Assembly: GCF_001650495.1 (NCBI RefSeq)
Contig: NZ_LWCS01000021.1
Coordinates: 1 to 64,000 of the forward strand
Source: Mycolicibacterium iranicum
GTDB lineage: Bacteria > Actinomycetota > Actinomycetes > Mycobacteriales > Mycobacteriaceae
DNA length: 64,000 bases
Direction of reading: 5' to 3'
Positions within the stretch are counted from its first letter, which is position 1. Every line of letters starts with the position of its first letter. Of the stretch, positions 1 through 8,777 are shown one piece after another. The translations under genes and the position numbers were made by a program. The notes under the pieces were generated by a model. That model was not told the DNA's origin. It saw only the letters and a program-made list of their open reading frames with translations, and did no database searches.

Positions 1-134
1 GAAAACTTACAACAACAACAAAACCTCGCAACCACACCACACGGTCAAACAACAACGACCACACCCCACCACCAAAAACAGGAACCCACACACTTCCCCA
101 CAAAAAAGGGGACACTCAAAAACGAGTGAATAAA
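1..134 (+). other. 23S-5S rRNA internal transcribed spacer
   Basis: No gene is visible. The stretch ends exactly where 5S begins, so it is the spacer between 23S (off the left edge) and 5S; I did not recognise any 23S 3' end here. The + strand is rich in A and C and poor in G and T. Two short inverted repeats sit next to each other just before 5S: TCCCC (95-99) with GGGGA (108-112), and CACTC (113-117) with GAGTG (124-128). They may be precursor-processing stems, which is inference. Confidence 0.6.
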
Positions 135-249
135 GTTACGGCGGTAATAGCGGCAGGGAAACGCCCGGACCCATCCCGAACCCGGAAGCTAAGCCTACCA
201 GCGCCGATGATACTACCCACCCGGGTGGAAAAGTAGGACACCGCCGAAC
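135..249 (+). rRNA. rrf: 5S ribosomal RNA
   Basis: The sequence starts GTTACGGCGGTAATAGCGGC and ends ...AGTAGGACACCGCCGAAC. It carries the conserved mycobacterial 5S blocks: GGGAAACGCCCGG, CCCGAACCCGGAAGCTAAGCC and CCAGCGCCGATGATACT. The first and last bases pair (GGCGGT with ACCGCC), as expected for helix I. It is the last gene of the rRNA operon whose 23S lies off the left edge. The neighbouring ogt-alkA pair is the same as beside the M. tuberculosis rrn operon. Ends are accurate to about 2 bases. Confidence 0.95.
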
Positions 250-259
250 ACACATTAAC

Positions 260-292
260 CCTGTGCCCCCCAAACCAATTGGGGGGCACAGG
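260..292 (+). terminator. rRNA operon terminator, probably bidirectional
   Basis: A perfect 12-bp stem, CCTGTGCCCCCC (260-271) with GGGGGGCACAGG (281-292), encloses a 9-base loop. It lies 10 bases after 5S and 18 bases before the stop codon of the convergent ogt gene. There is no long T run, which is usual for mycobacterial terminators. The symmetric stem could end transcripts coming from both sides. Confidence 0.85.
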
Positions 293-310
293 CATATATC
301 GAGCAAAAAC

Positions 311-814
311 CTAGTCGAAAAGCGTCGGAATGGCCGACGCATTGTTTTTCTCCATTCCCAAAAGCATTCTTTTGCGGTCCAATCCACCGCCGTATCCAGT
401 CAAACTCCCGTTTGCGCCGATCACCCGATGGCAGGGCACGATAATTCCGATCGGATTGTGGCCATTGGCCAATCCGACTGCTCGAAATGCCCCAGGCGCA
501 TCGATTTGGACGGCGATTTCGCCATATGACCGAGTCTCCCCGTAAGGAATTGTCAGCAGGGCTTTCCAAACTTTCTGTTGAAAAGCCGTGCCGATCATGT
601 CGAGGTGCAGATCAAAACTGTGCCGCACGCCGCCGAAATACTCCTCGAGTTGTTCGACAGCATCCGAAAACGCTGATTCGTCGTACTCCCAGTCGGACCG
701 ACTCGGCTCATAGGTCTGGTCCACCATCCGAAGGTGTTGCAACCGCCCGCCCCTGCCGGCGAGCGTGAGCAGGCCGACGGGGCTGTCCATTGTGCGGTAA
801 CGAACGGCTTCCAT
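311..814 (-). CDS. ogt: Methylated-DNA--protein-cysteine methyltransferase (Ogt)
   Basis: Repairs O6-alkylguanine by irreversible transfer of the alkyl group to its own cysteine. The 167-residue product has the active-site motif I-V-P-C-H-R-V-I near residue 127 and the DNA-binding helix region GAFRAVGLANGHNPIG just before it, so the protein looks intact. An ATG at 817 overlaps the alkA stop as ATGA, but I prefer the ATG at 814 because AAGGAG lies about 5 bases before it; 817 would be too close. It is translationally coupled behind ada-alkA, the same order as Rv1317c-Rv1316c, so both direct-reversal and glycosylase repair come from one transcript. Confidence 0.95.
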   Translation of the reverse strand: MEAVRYRTMDSPVGLLTLAGRGGRLQHLRMVDQTYEPSRSDWEYDESAFSDAVEQLEEYFGGVRHSFDLHLDMIGTAFQQKVWKALLTIPYGETRSYGEIAVQIDAPGAFRAVGLANGHNPIGIIVPCHRVIGANGSLTGYGGGLDRKRMLLGMEKNNASAIPTLFD

Positions 815-2301
815 CATTTCTCCTTGGGTGGCCACTGGTTCACGGCATGGTCGAGTGCTGTCCAAAGGTGCTGCGTCGCATAGGAACGCCACGGCCGCCA
901 CGCTGTGCTGCGCTCGATGAGCGGACGCGGCGCTGCCGGCAGCCCGAGTTGTTCCGCCGCCGCACACACCCCGAGGTCTGTTGCGGGAAACGCATCGGGA
1001 TCGCCGAGGCCGCGCATGGCGATCATCTCCGCCGTCCACGGCCCGACGCCCGGGATCGCGTGGAGCTGTGCGCGGGCTGCGTTCCAGTCACACCCGGAAT
1101 CCAACGTGACGTCACCTTGCGCCAGTGCCGCTACCAGGGCGGTCAGTGTGCGCCGGCGCGACTTCGGAAATGCCAGATGCTGCGGATCGATGTGGGCAAG
1201 CTGGTCCACCGCCGGGAACACGTGGGTCAGTCCGCCCTCGGGGTCGGTGATAGCGCTGCCGTAGGCCGACGCGAGCCGTCCGGCGTGGGTACGTGCCGCA
1301 GCAGTCGAAACCTGTTGACCCAGAATCACGCGGAGGGCGAGTTCGTGTTCGTCGACAGTGCGGGGGATGCGTTGGCCCGGCGCCTTGGCGACGAGCGCAG
1401 CGAGCTGCGGGTCAGCGCTGAGGGCATCCACGATCGCTTCGGGGTCGGCGTCGAGATCGAGAAGCCGCCGACTTCGTGCGATCGCTGCGGTGAGATCGCG
1501 GAAGTCGTCGACAACCAACCGGCACCGAACGTGATCGGGATACGGCTTGAGGCTGACGATTCCGGTGCCGTTGGGCAACCGTAGGGTGCGCCGGTATGTA
1601 CCGTCGCGCACCTCCTCCACACCAGGGGTTGCAGTGGCTGCCAGGTGTCCGAAGATGCCTTCGAATGCGAACGGGGCCCGCACGGGAAGGCGCAGCGACA
1701 TCACCCCCGTGCCGGCGGTGTCGGTCCGACCGAATCGAGCCTGCGCCCGACCGCGCAGCATCGTCGGTGTCAGGGCGCATACCGTACGCACTGTGTCGTT
1801 GAACTGCCGGATGCTGGAGAAGCCGGACGCGAAAGCTACGTCACTGAACGGCATTTCGGTCGTCTCAATGAGGACACGGGCCATCTGAGCGCGCTGGGCC
1901 CGCGCGAGAGCCAGCGGGGTGGCGCCGACCTCCGCCTGCATCAATCGCTCCAGCTGTCGCACGGTGTAACCCACGCGTGCAGCGAGCCCCGTGACGCCGT
2001 CTCGGTCCACGGTCCCGTCGGCGATGAGACGCATCGTGCGAGCGGCGACGTCCCCGCGCACGTTCCATTCCGGCGAGCCGGGTGAAGCATCCGGCCTGCA
2101 GCGCTTGCAGGACCGGAAGCCGGCCCTCTGAGCCGCCGCGGCAGTCGGATAGAACCGCACGTTGCGCGCGTAGGGCGGACGTACCGGGCAGCTCGGCCGG
2201 CAGTAGATCTTCGTTGTCAGCACCGCCGTGACGAACCAACCGTCGAACCGGGCATCCTTGGATTGGACTGCCCGGTAGCAGCGGTCGAAGTCGGTGTGCA
2301 T
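814..2301 (-). CDS. alkA: Bifunctional Ada regulator / AlkA 3-methyladenine DNA glycosylase
   Basis: A 495-residue fusion for the adaptive response to alkylation. Residues 1-75 form the Ada zinc domain with Cys34, Cys38, Cys65 and Cys68; in the family the first of these takes a methyl group from DNA phosphotriesters. An AraC-type helix-turn-helix follows (about 85-180), then the AlkA N-terminal domain, then the helix-hairpin-helix glycosylase core (AIPGVGPWTAEMIAMRGLGDPDAFPATD), whose final Asp matches the catalytic residue. Same architecture as Rv1317c. Ogt follows with overlapping codons. Methylated Ada presumably activates this operon itself, which is known of the family and not shown here. 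Confidence 0.93.
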   Translation of the reverse strand: MHTDFDRCYRAVQSKDARFDGWFVTAVLTTKIYCRPSCPVRPPYARNVRFYPTAAAAQRAGFRSCKRCRPDASPGSPEWNVRGDVAARTMRLIADGTVDRDGVTGLAARVGYTVRQLERLMQAEVGATPLALARAQRAQMARVLIETTEMPFSDVAFASGFSSIRQFNDTVRTVCALTPTMLRGRAQARFGRTDTAGTGVMSLRLPVRAPFAFEGIFGHLAATATPGVEEVRDGTYRRTLRLPNGTGIVSLKPYPDHVRCRLVVDDFRDLTAAIARSRRLLDLDADPEAIVDALSADPQLAALVAKAPGQRIPRTVDEHELALRVILGQQVSTAAARTHAGRLASAYGSAITDPEGGLTHVFPAVDQLAHIDPQHLAFPKSRRRTLTALVAALAQGDVTLDSGCDWNAARAQLHAIPGVGPWTAEMIAMRGLGDPDAFPATDLGVCAAAEQLGLPAAPRPLIERSTAWRPWRSYATQHLWTALDHAVNQWPPKEK

Positions 2302-2408
2302 GACATCGACAATTACACGCCGCCACCGACAGCACTAGCGGAAAAGCGACACGGTTGTCGGGCTTCGCTCACGCACCACCGGGCGATCGATCGATGGAAT
2401 CCGAACGG

Positions 2409-4130
2409 TTAAGTCCGCACAGGTCGCCGGAAGGTGAGCTTGTCGAACTCCCTTCCGTACTCGTCGACGGCCACCACGTCCATCTCGCTGACCAGGACAC
2501 CCGGACGCACATCGACCCGGATGAACGCGTAATTCAAGTAGCGCACCCGCGACCAGTGGACCGCCTCATCCTGCTTCTCGCCGTCGGGCGTCCACACGAA
2601 GCTGTTGGGCACAAACGTGTCCGCGATCTCGTGCCCGCGATAGCTTTCCATTTCCCCGGGCTGGAACGTATACCGGGGGCGACCGCCGGATCCGACGGTG
2701 TAATACACGGTCCCATCGGCTTCGGGATACACAGTCGCGTAGTCGCTTGCAACTCTGGTCGGCTTCCCTCCGCGAATGGGATCCGAACGCTCGAAGGCGT
2801 GGTTGTGGCCTTGCAGCACAAGGTCGACCTGGTGGCGGTCAAAAAGGTGACACCACGCGTCCCGCACCCCGCCGTCACTGGCGTGGGCCTCCACCGTCGA
2901 GTAGGCGCAGTGATGGAAGAAGCACACCAGGAAGTCGATATTCGGGTCGGCCCGGTACGCGGCCAAAGTGCTTTCCACCCAGGTGTTCTGGGTGCCGCCG
3001 GAGTAGCCGGTGTTGGCGGTGATCTCAAAGGTGACATCGTTGGCGTCCAGGGAGAGCACTGCGACATTGCCGTACACGAACGAATACACCGACGGGCAGC
3101 GCGCCGGGCCGTTGCCGGGGAATCCCAGCCGAGCCATATGGCCGCCGTATCCGTTCGCCGGGTAGGCCGCCTCCATGTCGTGATTTCCTGTGGCGAACAT
3201 CCACGGCGTCGTCGACGCGCTGGACTCGATCGATTCCAGGTACGCGTCCCACACGTAGGGATTGAACTTGTCGAAGCCCGACGGCGCCTTCGCACCAGAC
3301 GGCACAAAGGCTGGAGACTTGCCTTGGCCAGACGTATCGGCGTAGGCAATGTCGCCTGCCAGAACGTGAAAGTCCGGACGTGACAGCATGATCTGATTGA
3401 GCACGTTGTCGGTGTGGGCGACGCCCGGCTCGTTGTCTGCCTTGTAATAGCTGTCGTCGTAGTCGCCGCGCGCCAAGCCGGGCGGCATTGCTGGTGTGGT
3501 GTCAGTGCCCTGATCGCCCATCATCGTAAATCGAAACGGCGTCAACATGTTCCGGGTAGAAGGCATCGCGGTCGAGGTGGAACGCACGTCACCGATGAAT
3601 CCATCGCCGGCACGCCACCGGTAGAAGTGCGGTGTGCGGCCGGGTAGGCCGTCGAGCGGCGCATGCACGTAAAACTGTTCTGCGCCCAGCACTCCTCCGT
3701 CGCTGTCAGGTACCTGGGTGACAAGATTGCGCACCTCGGCCTCGATTGTCGATCCGAGTCCCGGAGTCGGGCCGTGGTCGAGGAAGACTTTCTGGCCGTG
3801 GGGGTTTCGTGACAGCTGCGCAGACAAACGCAGTTGGCTGGAGGCATCGGCACCGAATCCGACCCGGCGCTTGGCGACCGTGAGCGGAGCGTCCTCGGCG
3901 TAGGCTCGGAGTCCGGACGGGGCAACACCAGCGGCGGCGACGGCTGCAAGCGCTGCGGACCCGCGGAGAAAGTTACGGCGAGAGACCGGCCGGCGGCGTA
4001 GATACGCCTGATGCCATTCGTGCTGCTCTGCCATGGTCATCCGGGCGGCCAGCGCCTCGGGGATGCCGGTGTTGGGAATCTCTGCGGAGATGTTCGGGTT
4101 CCTCGCCACCAGTGGATCCTCGCCGACCAC
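2409..4130 (-). CDS. Tat-exported metallophosphoesterase (purple acid phosphatase-like)
   Basis: 573 residues. Residues about 45-80 carry a twin-arginine signal (SRRNFLRGSAALAAVAAAG) ending near AYAED, so the protein should be folded and exported. The two-metal phosphatase motifs occur in order: GDIAYAD, GNHD, FFHH and GHNHAFER. This resembles the PAP-type secreted phosphatases of mycobacteria (Rv2577-like). The long 45-residue lead before the Tat motif suggests the real start may be an internal ATG (for example MTMAEQHEW). It is divergent from a TetR gene across 113 bases containing two operators, so TetR control is likely. This gene is not present at this place in M. tuberculosis. Confidence 0.85.
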   Translation of the reverse strand: MVGEDPLVARNPNISAEIPNTGIPEALAARMTMAEQHEWHQAYLRRRPVSRRNFLRGSAALAAVAAAGVAPSGLRAYAEDAPLTVAKRRVGFGADASSQLRLSAQLSRNPHGQKVFLDHGPTPGLGSTIEAEVRNLVTQVPDSDGGVLGAEQFYVHAPLDGLPGRTPHFYRWRAGDGFIGDVRSTSTAMPSTRNMLTPFRFTMMGDQGTDTTPAMPPGLARGDYDDSYYKADNEPGVAHTDNVLNQIMLSRPDFHVLAGDIAYADTSGQGKSPAFVPSGAKAPSGFDKFNPYVWDAYLESIESSASTTPWMFATGNHDMEAAYPANGYGGHMARLGFPGNGPARCPSVYSFVYGNVAVLSLDANDVTFEITANTGYSGGTQNTWVESTLAAYRADPNIDFLVCFFHHCAYSTVEAHASDGGVRDAWCHLFDRHQVDLVLQGHNHAFERSDPIRGGKPTRVASDYATVYPEADGTVYYTVGSGGRPRYTFQPGEMESYRGHEIADTFVPNSFVWTPDGEKQDEAVHWSRVRYLNYAFIRVDVRPGVLVSEMDVVAVDEYGREFDKLTFRRPVRT

Positions 4131-4205
4131 CGATGGTGTTGCCGACTGGTTGGGTCAAATCGACAGCTAACTCCCGGTGAACATCGATCACGTTCTTGAC
4201 AGCGC

Positions 4206-4244
4206 TGTCACTTAGTGACACAGTAGTGCTGTCACTAAGTGACA
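4206..4244 (+). promoter_or_regulatory. Tandem TetR-type operators
   Basis: Two nearly identical perfect palindromes, TGTCAC-TTA-GTGACA (4206-4220) and TGTCAC-TAA-GTGACA (4230-4244), have centres 24 bp apart. They sit between the divergent phosphatase and TetR genes, and the second ends on the A of the TetR ATG. A TTGACA (4196-4201) just upstream could be a -35 box. Autoregulation by the adjacent TetR protein is the simplest reading. Confidence 0.75.
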
Positions 4245-4885
4245 TGGTGGAGGTGAGGGTAATTACGCAGGCTCGGCCGGACCCGGCGCAGGCGCGCCTG
4301 GAGGTGTCGAGGCATGCCTGTGAGCTGTTCTGGGAGAAGGGTGTCGCGGCCACCAGCGGTGACGAAATCGCCGCGGCCGCAGGGCTTTCGACACGCACCA
4401 TCTGGCGGTACTTCCGATCCAAGGAAAGTTGTGTCGAGCCGGTGCTTGCCAAGTCGGCTGATCGATTCCTGGCTTCGATGCACCGGTGGCCGCCCGAGCT
4501 GTCTCTTTCCGAGCACCTGGCCGCCGACACGATCGCCTACCCGCTGTCCGAACGCGACATCGAGGACGAGAGGAGTGCGATGCGGATCGCCACCCTCTCG
4601 GTGTCCGATCCCGTGCTGCGCACGTCGTACCTGATGGTGCATGACTACATGGAAAAGGGTCTGATCCCGGTGTTCGCGGACCGGCTCGCACTGCCAGACT
4701 CGGACTTGACGGTCAAGCTGTACGCCGCCGCCGTGACTGCGGCTTTCCGTGTGGTCGACGAGGAAGTCAGCGTCGCCGTCATCATCCACAAGGAGAAATT
4801 CACTCAAGAAGAGGGCCTCGAATTGATGGATCGCGCGATCAGCGATGCCACCAACGGCCGGCTCGGCGGCCCTGTCACTCCCTGA
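4244..4885 (+). CDS. TetR-family transcriptional regulator
   Basis: About 213 residues. The N-terminal helix-turn-helix (ACELFWEKGVAATSGDEIAAAAGLSTRTIWRYFRSKES) is typical TetR, followed by an unrecognised all-helical ligand domain. An upstream in-frame TTG at 4196 would extend it by 16 codons, but those codons are exactly the two operator palindromes, so the ATG at 4244 (possibly leaderless) or a GTG just inside is more likely. Probably represses itself and the divergent secreted phosphatase. Confidence 0.85.
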   Translation: MVEVRVITQARPDPAQARLEVSRHACELFWEKGVAATSGDEIAAAAGLSTRTIWRYFRSKESCVEPVLAKSADRFLASMHRWPPELSLSEHLAADTIAYPLSERDIEDERSAMRIATLSVSDPVLRTSYLMVHDYMEKGLIPVFADRLALPDSDLTVKLYAAAVTAAFRVVDEEVSVAVIIHKEKFTQEEGLELMDRAISDATNGRLGGPVTP

Positions 4886-4977
4886 TCTGATCGAAAGTCC
4901 CTCATTTGCAGTCGGTTAGCCGCACGGGCAACCGGCCCGGTGATGGTGCGTGCCTGAAAGGAACCTGGAACTCAACG

Positions 4978-5592
4978 ATGCCAGACACGACGAAACCGAG
5001 ACCAACACTTCTCCAACAGATGGGTGGCACCGCCGGCCTGGTCTACGCAGCCCTACCGAGTATCGCGTTTGTCGCCGGTGACGCCGCATTCGGGCTCACC
5101 GGTGCCATCGCCGTGGCCCTCGGCGTCGCGGCGGTGATCGCCGCGGTCCGCCTGGTGCGCAAGGAACCGGTACAGCCGGCGCTGTCCGGAGCCCTCGGCG
5201 TCGCGATTGCGGCGTACATCGCCTGGCAGACCGGAGAAGCGAAAGATTATTTCCTGCTGGGCATCTGGATGAGCCTCATCCTCGCTGTCGTCTTTCTCGC
5301 GTCGGTGCTGGTGCGGTGGCCGCTGGTCGGCCTGATCTGGAACAGTCTGAACGGCGCAGGCCACACCTGGCGTGACGACAGACGCTCCCTGTATGCCTAT
5401 GACATCGCCACGCTCACCTTCGTGCTCGTGTTTGTGGCGCGGTTCGTCGTACAGCGGTGGCTTTATGACGGAGATCAGACGGGCTGGCTGGCCTTCGCCA
5501 GGATCGCGATGGGGTACCCGCTGCTCGTGGCGGCGTTGATGGTCGCCTACTGGGCGGTCCGGTATTCGAAGCAACGTCTCAGTTCGGGTTAA
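4978..5592 (+). CDS. DUF3159 family membrane protein
   Basis: 204 residues, hydrophobic, with about five to six membrane segments (for example SIAFVAGDAAFGLTGAIAVA, SLILAVVFLASVLV, LTFVLVFVARFVV, MGYPLLVAALMVAYWAV). The central IWNSLNGAGHTWRDDRRSLYAYD and the overall layout match DUF3159, a family of unknown function in Actinobacteria. The start is the ATG at 4978 (MPDTTKPR); GAAAGGAA lies about 15 bases upstream, rather far for a ribosome site. It overlaps the 3' end of the convergent cyclase gene by 14 bases. Confidence 0.75.
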   Translation: MPDTTKPRPTLLQQMGGTAGLVYAALPSIAFVAGDAAFGLTGAIAVALGVAAVIAAVRLVRKEPVQPALSGALGVAIAAYIAWQTGEAKDYFLLGIWMSLILAVVFLASVLVRWPLVGLIWNSLNGAGHTWRDDRRSLYAYDIATLTFVLVFVARFVVQRWLYDGDQTGWLAFARIAMGYPLLVAALMVAYWAVRYSKQRLSSG

Positions 5593-7192
5593 CGGGCGTC
5601 GCCAGTCGCGTCGGCTCCGCATGACCCCGCAGGGTCACCGATTCGCCCAACACCCAATGCTGCCTTTCGCTTTCGGTCGCCCTGTCCACGGCCTGTGACG
5701 ACGCGACCAGATGTCCGTCGATCTTCTTCGACAGTTCGCACAGTCGTGCGGCCTCGTTGACAGGTTCTCCGATCACGGTGTATTCGAACCGTTCTTTGGC
5801 GCCGACGTTGCCCGCGACGACCTGGCCCGAGGCCACCCCGATGCCGGCGTCGCATTCGGGTACCTCGGCGCGGAGCCGCCGGGCCATGGCGCGCGCTGCG
5901 GCGAGCGCCTCGGCTTCGGCGTTGTCCAGCGTCACCGGTGCGCCGAACACGGCCAGAACAGCGTCGCCCTCGAACTTGTTGACCAGTCCGTGGTGTTTGT
6001 CGACCTCGTCGACGATGACGTCGAAGAATCGGTTGAGCAGTTCCACGACCTCTGCGGCGGGCTTGCTGGTGACGAGCTCAGTGGAACCGATAATGTCGAC
6101 GAAGATCACTGCGGCATGGCGTTCTTCGCCGCCGAGCTTGGGGCGTTCCTTCTCGGCGAGCGCCGCGACCTCCCGGCCGACATGGCGCCCGAACAGGTCT
6201 CGCACGCGCTCGCGCTCCCGTAGTCCGTCCACCATGGAGTTGAACCCCCGCTGCAGCTGGCCGAGCTCGGTGCCGTCGAACACCACCAAGTTGGTCTCCA
6301 GGTCGCCGCGTTCGACCCGGTTCAGCGCGTGGCTCACTACCTGGACCGGAGTTGCGGTGAGCCACGCCAGAATCCAGATCAGGATGAAACCGAATATCAA
6401 CGCGAACGAAGCCAGGATCATCACCGCGATCGCGAACTGCGTCGGTGAGACGATCTGCAACGTCAACGTGATGATGGCGGACAGCAGGATCCCGAGGACC
6501 GGCACGCCGGAACCCAGCGCCCAGACTGTCAGGGTCCGACCCATGATGCCCGGGGCGAAACGGCGTGGCGGCGGCCCCACTTCGAGTGCCTGCGCTGCCA
6601 CCGGGCGCAGTGCGAACTCGGTGAACAGGTAGCAGCTGGCGGAGACGACGATGCCGGGGAAGCTGATGCCAAGCAGCACTTTCGGGATGAAGGCGGCGTT
6701 CTGCAGGCCGTAGAGGAGCGTCAGCAGGGTCGTCCCGCCGGCCCACAGCACCAGCAGCACACGCGTCAACCTCCAGGGCGCGACGAACGTGTTGCGCTGA
6801 TCGGAGCGTGTGGGCTCGCGCTCTTCGATGGCCCAGCGGACATTCCTGATGACGCGGTTGGTCGCCCAGATCACCCCGACGATGAATGCCAGCACGATGT
6901 AGGCGGGCGCCACCGCGAACGTGATCCACAAGACGTTCCGGTCGAAGACGCTGGGGACGGGGAAGGTGACTGTGACGACCAGGACGGCGACGCCGACACC
7001 GATGAGGTTCGCCCCCAGTACGAACGCGGTCAGGATCAGCTGGATGCGGACTCGCCGTCTTCGCTGACTCTCGGAAACGCGCCCGAGAATCCAGGATCCG
7101 TACTCGGGTGTCGACGGCCCCGTCGCCGTCTGGCTGGTGACCTTGGCCAATAGCCGACCGAGCCGCGGCGCGCCGCTCTTCTTGTCCGTCAT
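5579..7192 (-). CDS. Membrane-bound class III adenylate cyclase with HAMP domain
   Basis: Makes cAMP from ATP. The 537-residue protein has six predicted membrane segments (about residues 50-285), a HAMP linker ([22 protein letters not shown]) and a C-terminal class III cyclase domain. Catalytic features are visible: metal Asp in [10 protein letters not shown], substrate Lys and second metal Asp in NKFEGD, and the Asn/Arg pair in [12 protein letters not shown]. Matches the Rv1318c/Rv1319c/Rv1320c family, but only one copy is here; a relative lies at 47441-48901. The convergent DUF3159 gene overlaps its last 14 bases. Confidence 0.92.
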   Translation of the reverse strand: MTDKKSGAPRLGRLLAKVTSQTATGPSTPEYGSWILGRVSESQRRRRVRIQLILTAFVLGANLIGVGVAVLVVTVTFPVPSVFDRNVLWITFAVAPAYIVLAFIVGVIWATNRVIRNVRWAIEEREPTRSDQRNTFVAPWRLTRVLLVLWAGGTTLLTLLYGLQNAAFIPKVLLGISFPGIVVSASCYLFTEFALRPVAAQALEVGPPPRRFAPGIMGRTLTVWALGSGVPVLGILLSAIITLTLQIVSPTQFAIAVMILASFALIFGFILIWILAWLTATPVQVVSHALNRVERGDLETNLVVFDGTELGQLQRGFNSMVDGLRERERVRDLFGRHVGREVAALAEKERPKLGGEERHAAVIFVDIIGSTELVTSKPAAEVVELLNRFFDVIVDEVDKHHGLVNKFEGDAVLAVFGAPVTLDNAEAEALAAARAMARRLRAEVPECDAGIGVASGQVVAGNVGAKERFEYTVIGEPVNEAARLCELSKKIDGHLVASSQAVDRATESERQHWVLGESVTLRGHAEPTRLATPVNPN

Positions 7193-7239
7193 CGTGGCGT
7201 CAGCCTAGTGATACCGGGTCCGCCATCTATGGTGGTTCG

Positions 7240-7911
7240 GTGCGGCTCGTCATCGCTCAGTGCACCGTCGATTACGTCGGTAGGCTCACAGCTCATCTCC
7301 CGTCAGCCAAACGACTGCTGTTGTTCAAGTCCGACGGTTCCGTGAGCGTGCATGCCGACGATCGTGCCTACAAGCCCCTGAACTGGATGAGCCCACCGTG
7401 CTGGCTCGTCGAGCAGCCCGACGGGGACATCCCGGTGTGGGTGGTGGAGAACAAGGCGGGGGAGCAGCTGCGCATCACGGTCGAGGAGATCGAGCATGAT
7501 TCGAGCCACGAATTGGGCATCGATCCCGGGCTGGTCAAGGACGGTGTGGAAGCTCACCTGCAAGCCCTGTTGGCCGAGCACGTCGAACTTCTCGGTGCCG
7601 GGTACACCTTGGTGAGGCGCGAATACATGACGCCGATCGGCCCCGTGGATCTTCTGTGCCGCGACGAGCAGGGCCGTTCGGTGGCCGTGGAGATCAAGCG
7701 GCGCGGTGAGATCGATGGTGTCGAGCAGCTGACGCGCTACCTGGAATTGATGAATCGGGATTCGCTGCTGGCGCCGGTTGCGGGAGTGTTCGCCGCCCAG
7801 CAGATCAAACCGCAGGCCCGCACGCTCGCCACCGATCGCGGAATTCGTTGTCTGACATTGGATTACGACAAAATGCGGGGCATGGACAGCGACGAGTTCC
7901 GCCTGTTCTGA
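7240..7911 (+). CDS. nucS: Mismatch-specific endonuclease NucS/EndoMS
   Basis: Cleaves mismatched duplex DNA and provides non-canonical mismatch repair in mycobacteria, which lack MutS/MutL. 223 residues from a GTG start (MRLVIAQC). The C-terminal RecB-like nuclease core is intact: [51 protein letters not shown], giving the E...D...E-x-K metal-binding set. Orthologue of Rv1321 with the same neighbours. The stop codon overlaps the next ATG by one base (TGATG), so the two genes are coupled. Confidence 0.95.
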   Translation: MRLVIAQCTVDYVGRLTAHLPSAKRLLLFKSDGSVSVHADDRAYKPLNWMSPPCWLVEQPDGDIPVWVVENKAGEQLRITVEEIEHDSSHELGIDPGLVKDGVEAHLQALLAEHVELLGAGYTLVRREYMTPIGPVDLLCRDEQGRSVAVEIKRRGEIDGVEQLTRYLELMNRDSLLAPVAGVFAAQQIKPQARTLATDRGIRCLTLDYDKMRGMDSDEFRLF

Positions 7912-8204
7912 TGGCGAAGCGTCGCGCCCCGCGCAAGCGCAAGCCGGTGGGTGACCCGCTGCCGGCGCCCACCCGCATAGAGGTGGGTGGCGACGGTTAC
8001 GACTACGAAGTCCGGCCGGTGAGTGCCGCCAGGGCGGCCAAAATCTATCGATGCCCGGGCTGTGATCACGAGATCAAGCCGGGTATCGCCCACGTCGTGG
8101 TGTGGCCTGCCGGCAGTTCTGGAGGCGTCGACGACCGCAGGCATTGGCACACGCCGTGCTGGACGAACCGCGCGACTCGCGGGCCCACGCGCAAATGGTC
8201 CTAG
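7911..8204 (+). CDS. Conserved protein, Rv1322-like, with putative zinc knuckle
   Basis: 97 residues. A very basic start ([14 protein letters not shown]) is followed by a small domain with CPGC at about residue 50 and a later H-W-H-x-P-C. This gives a likely C-x2-C...H-x-x-C zinc site, which suggests nucleic-acid binding. The gene is coupled to nucS by TGATG. Its TAG stop shares the CTAG at 8201-8204 with the stop codon of the convergent epimerase gene. Function unknown; the nucS link is by position only. Confidence 0.8.
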   Translation: MAKRRAPRKRKPVGDPLPAPTRIEVGGDGYDYEVRPVSAARAAKIYRCPGCDHEIKPGIAHVVVWPAGSSGGVDDRRHWHTPCWTNRATRGPTRKWS

Positions 8205-8674
8205 TGAGCGTCGGCTGCCGGTTCGACGAGTTCGATGAGCACGCCGCCGCCATCCTTGGGATGGATGAAGTTGATACGCGAGTTGGCGGTGCCGCGTCGG
8301 GGAGCGTCGTAGATCAGACGGATGCCCTGTTCGCGAAGACGATCGCTCAGCGCATCCAGGTCGCTCACGCGATACGCGAACTGCTGCAGGCCGGGGCCGC
8401 GCTTGTCGAGGAACTTGGCGATGGTCGAGCTGTCGTCGATCGGCGCCATCAACTGGATCTGGGTACTGCCGACGGGTGCGCCGCGCACCGAGAGCATCGC
8501 CTCGCGGATGCCCTGCTCCTCGTTGACTTCTTCGTGCAGGACGATCATGCCGAGGTGGTCGTGGTACCACTTGATGGCCGCGTCCAGGTCGCCGACGGCG
8601 ATGCCGACATGATCGATGGCGGTCACCAGCGCGGTGGCCAGTACCGGACGGGCGTCTGTCTGCTCGGCGGTCAT
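8201..8674 (-). CDS. mce: Methylmalonyl-CoA epimerase
   Basis: Interconverts (S)- and (R)-methylmalonyl-CoA so that propionyl-CoA carbon can reach the B12-dependent mutase. 157 residues in the glyoxalase/VOC fold: the first His in AIDHVGIAVGDL, Q in TQIQLM, H in FIHPKD and E in VLIELVEP form the metal site. The start is the ATG at 8674. An upstream TAGGTT 12 bases before the ATG looks like a -10 box for a very short leader. Orthologue of Rv1322A, divergent from fadA4. Confidence 0.92.
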   Translation of the reverse strand: MTAEQTDARPVLATALVTAIDHVGIAVGDLDAAIKWYHDHLGMIVLHEEVNEEQGIREAMLSVRGAPVGSTQIQLMAPIDDSSTIAKFLDKRGPGLQQFAYRVSDLDALSDRLREQGIRLIYDAPRRGTANSRINFIHPKDGGGVLIELVEPAADAH

Positions 8675-8777
8675 AAAGAAAAAGTAACCTAACAAGATCG
8701 ATTTCGAATAGGTCGGTGCGTCTGTATAGCCTTTCTCCGAGCTTTCTAAGCCCCCGATTTCTGCCGTGGAGGTAGCC

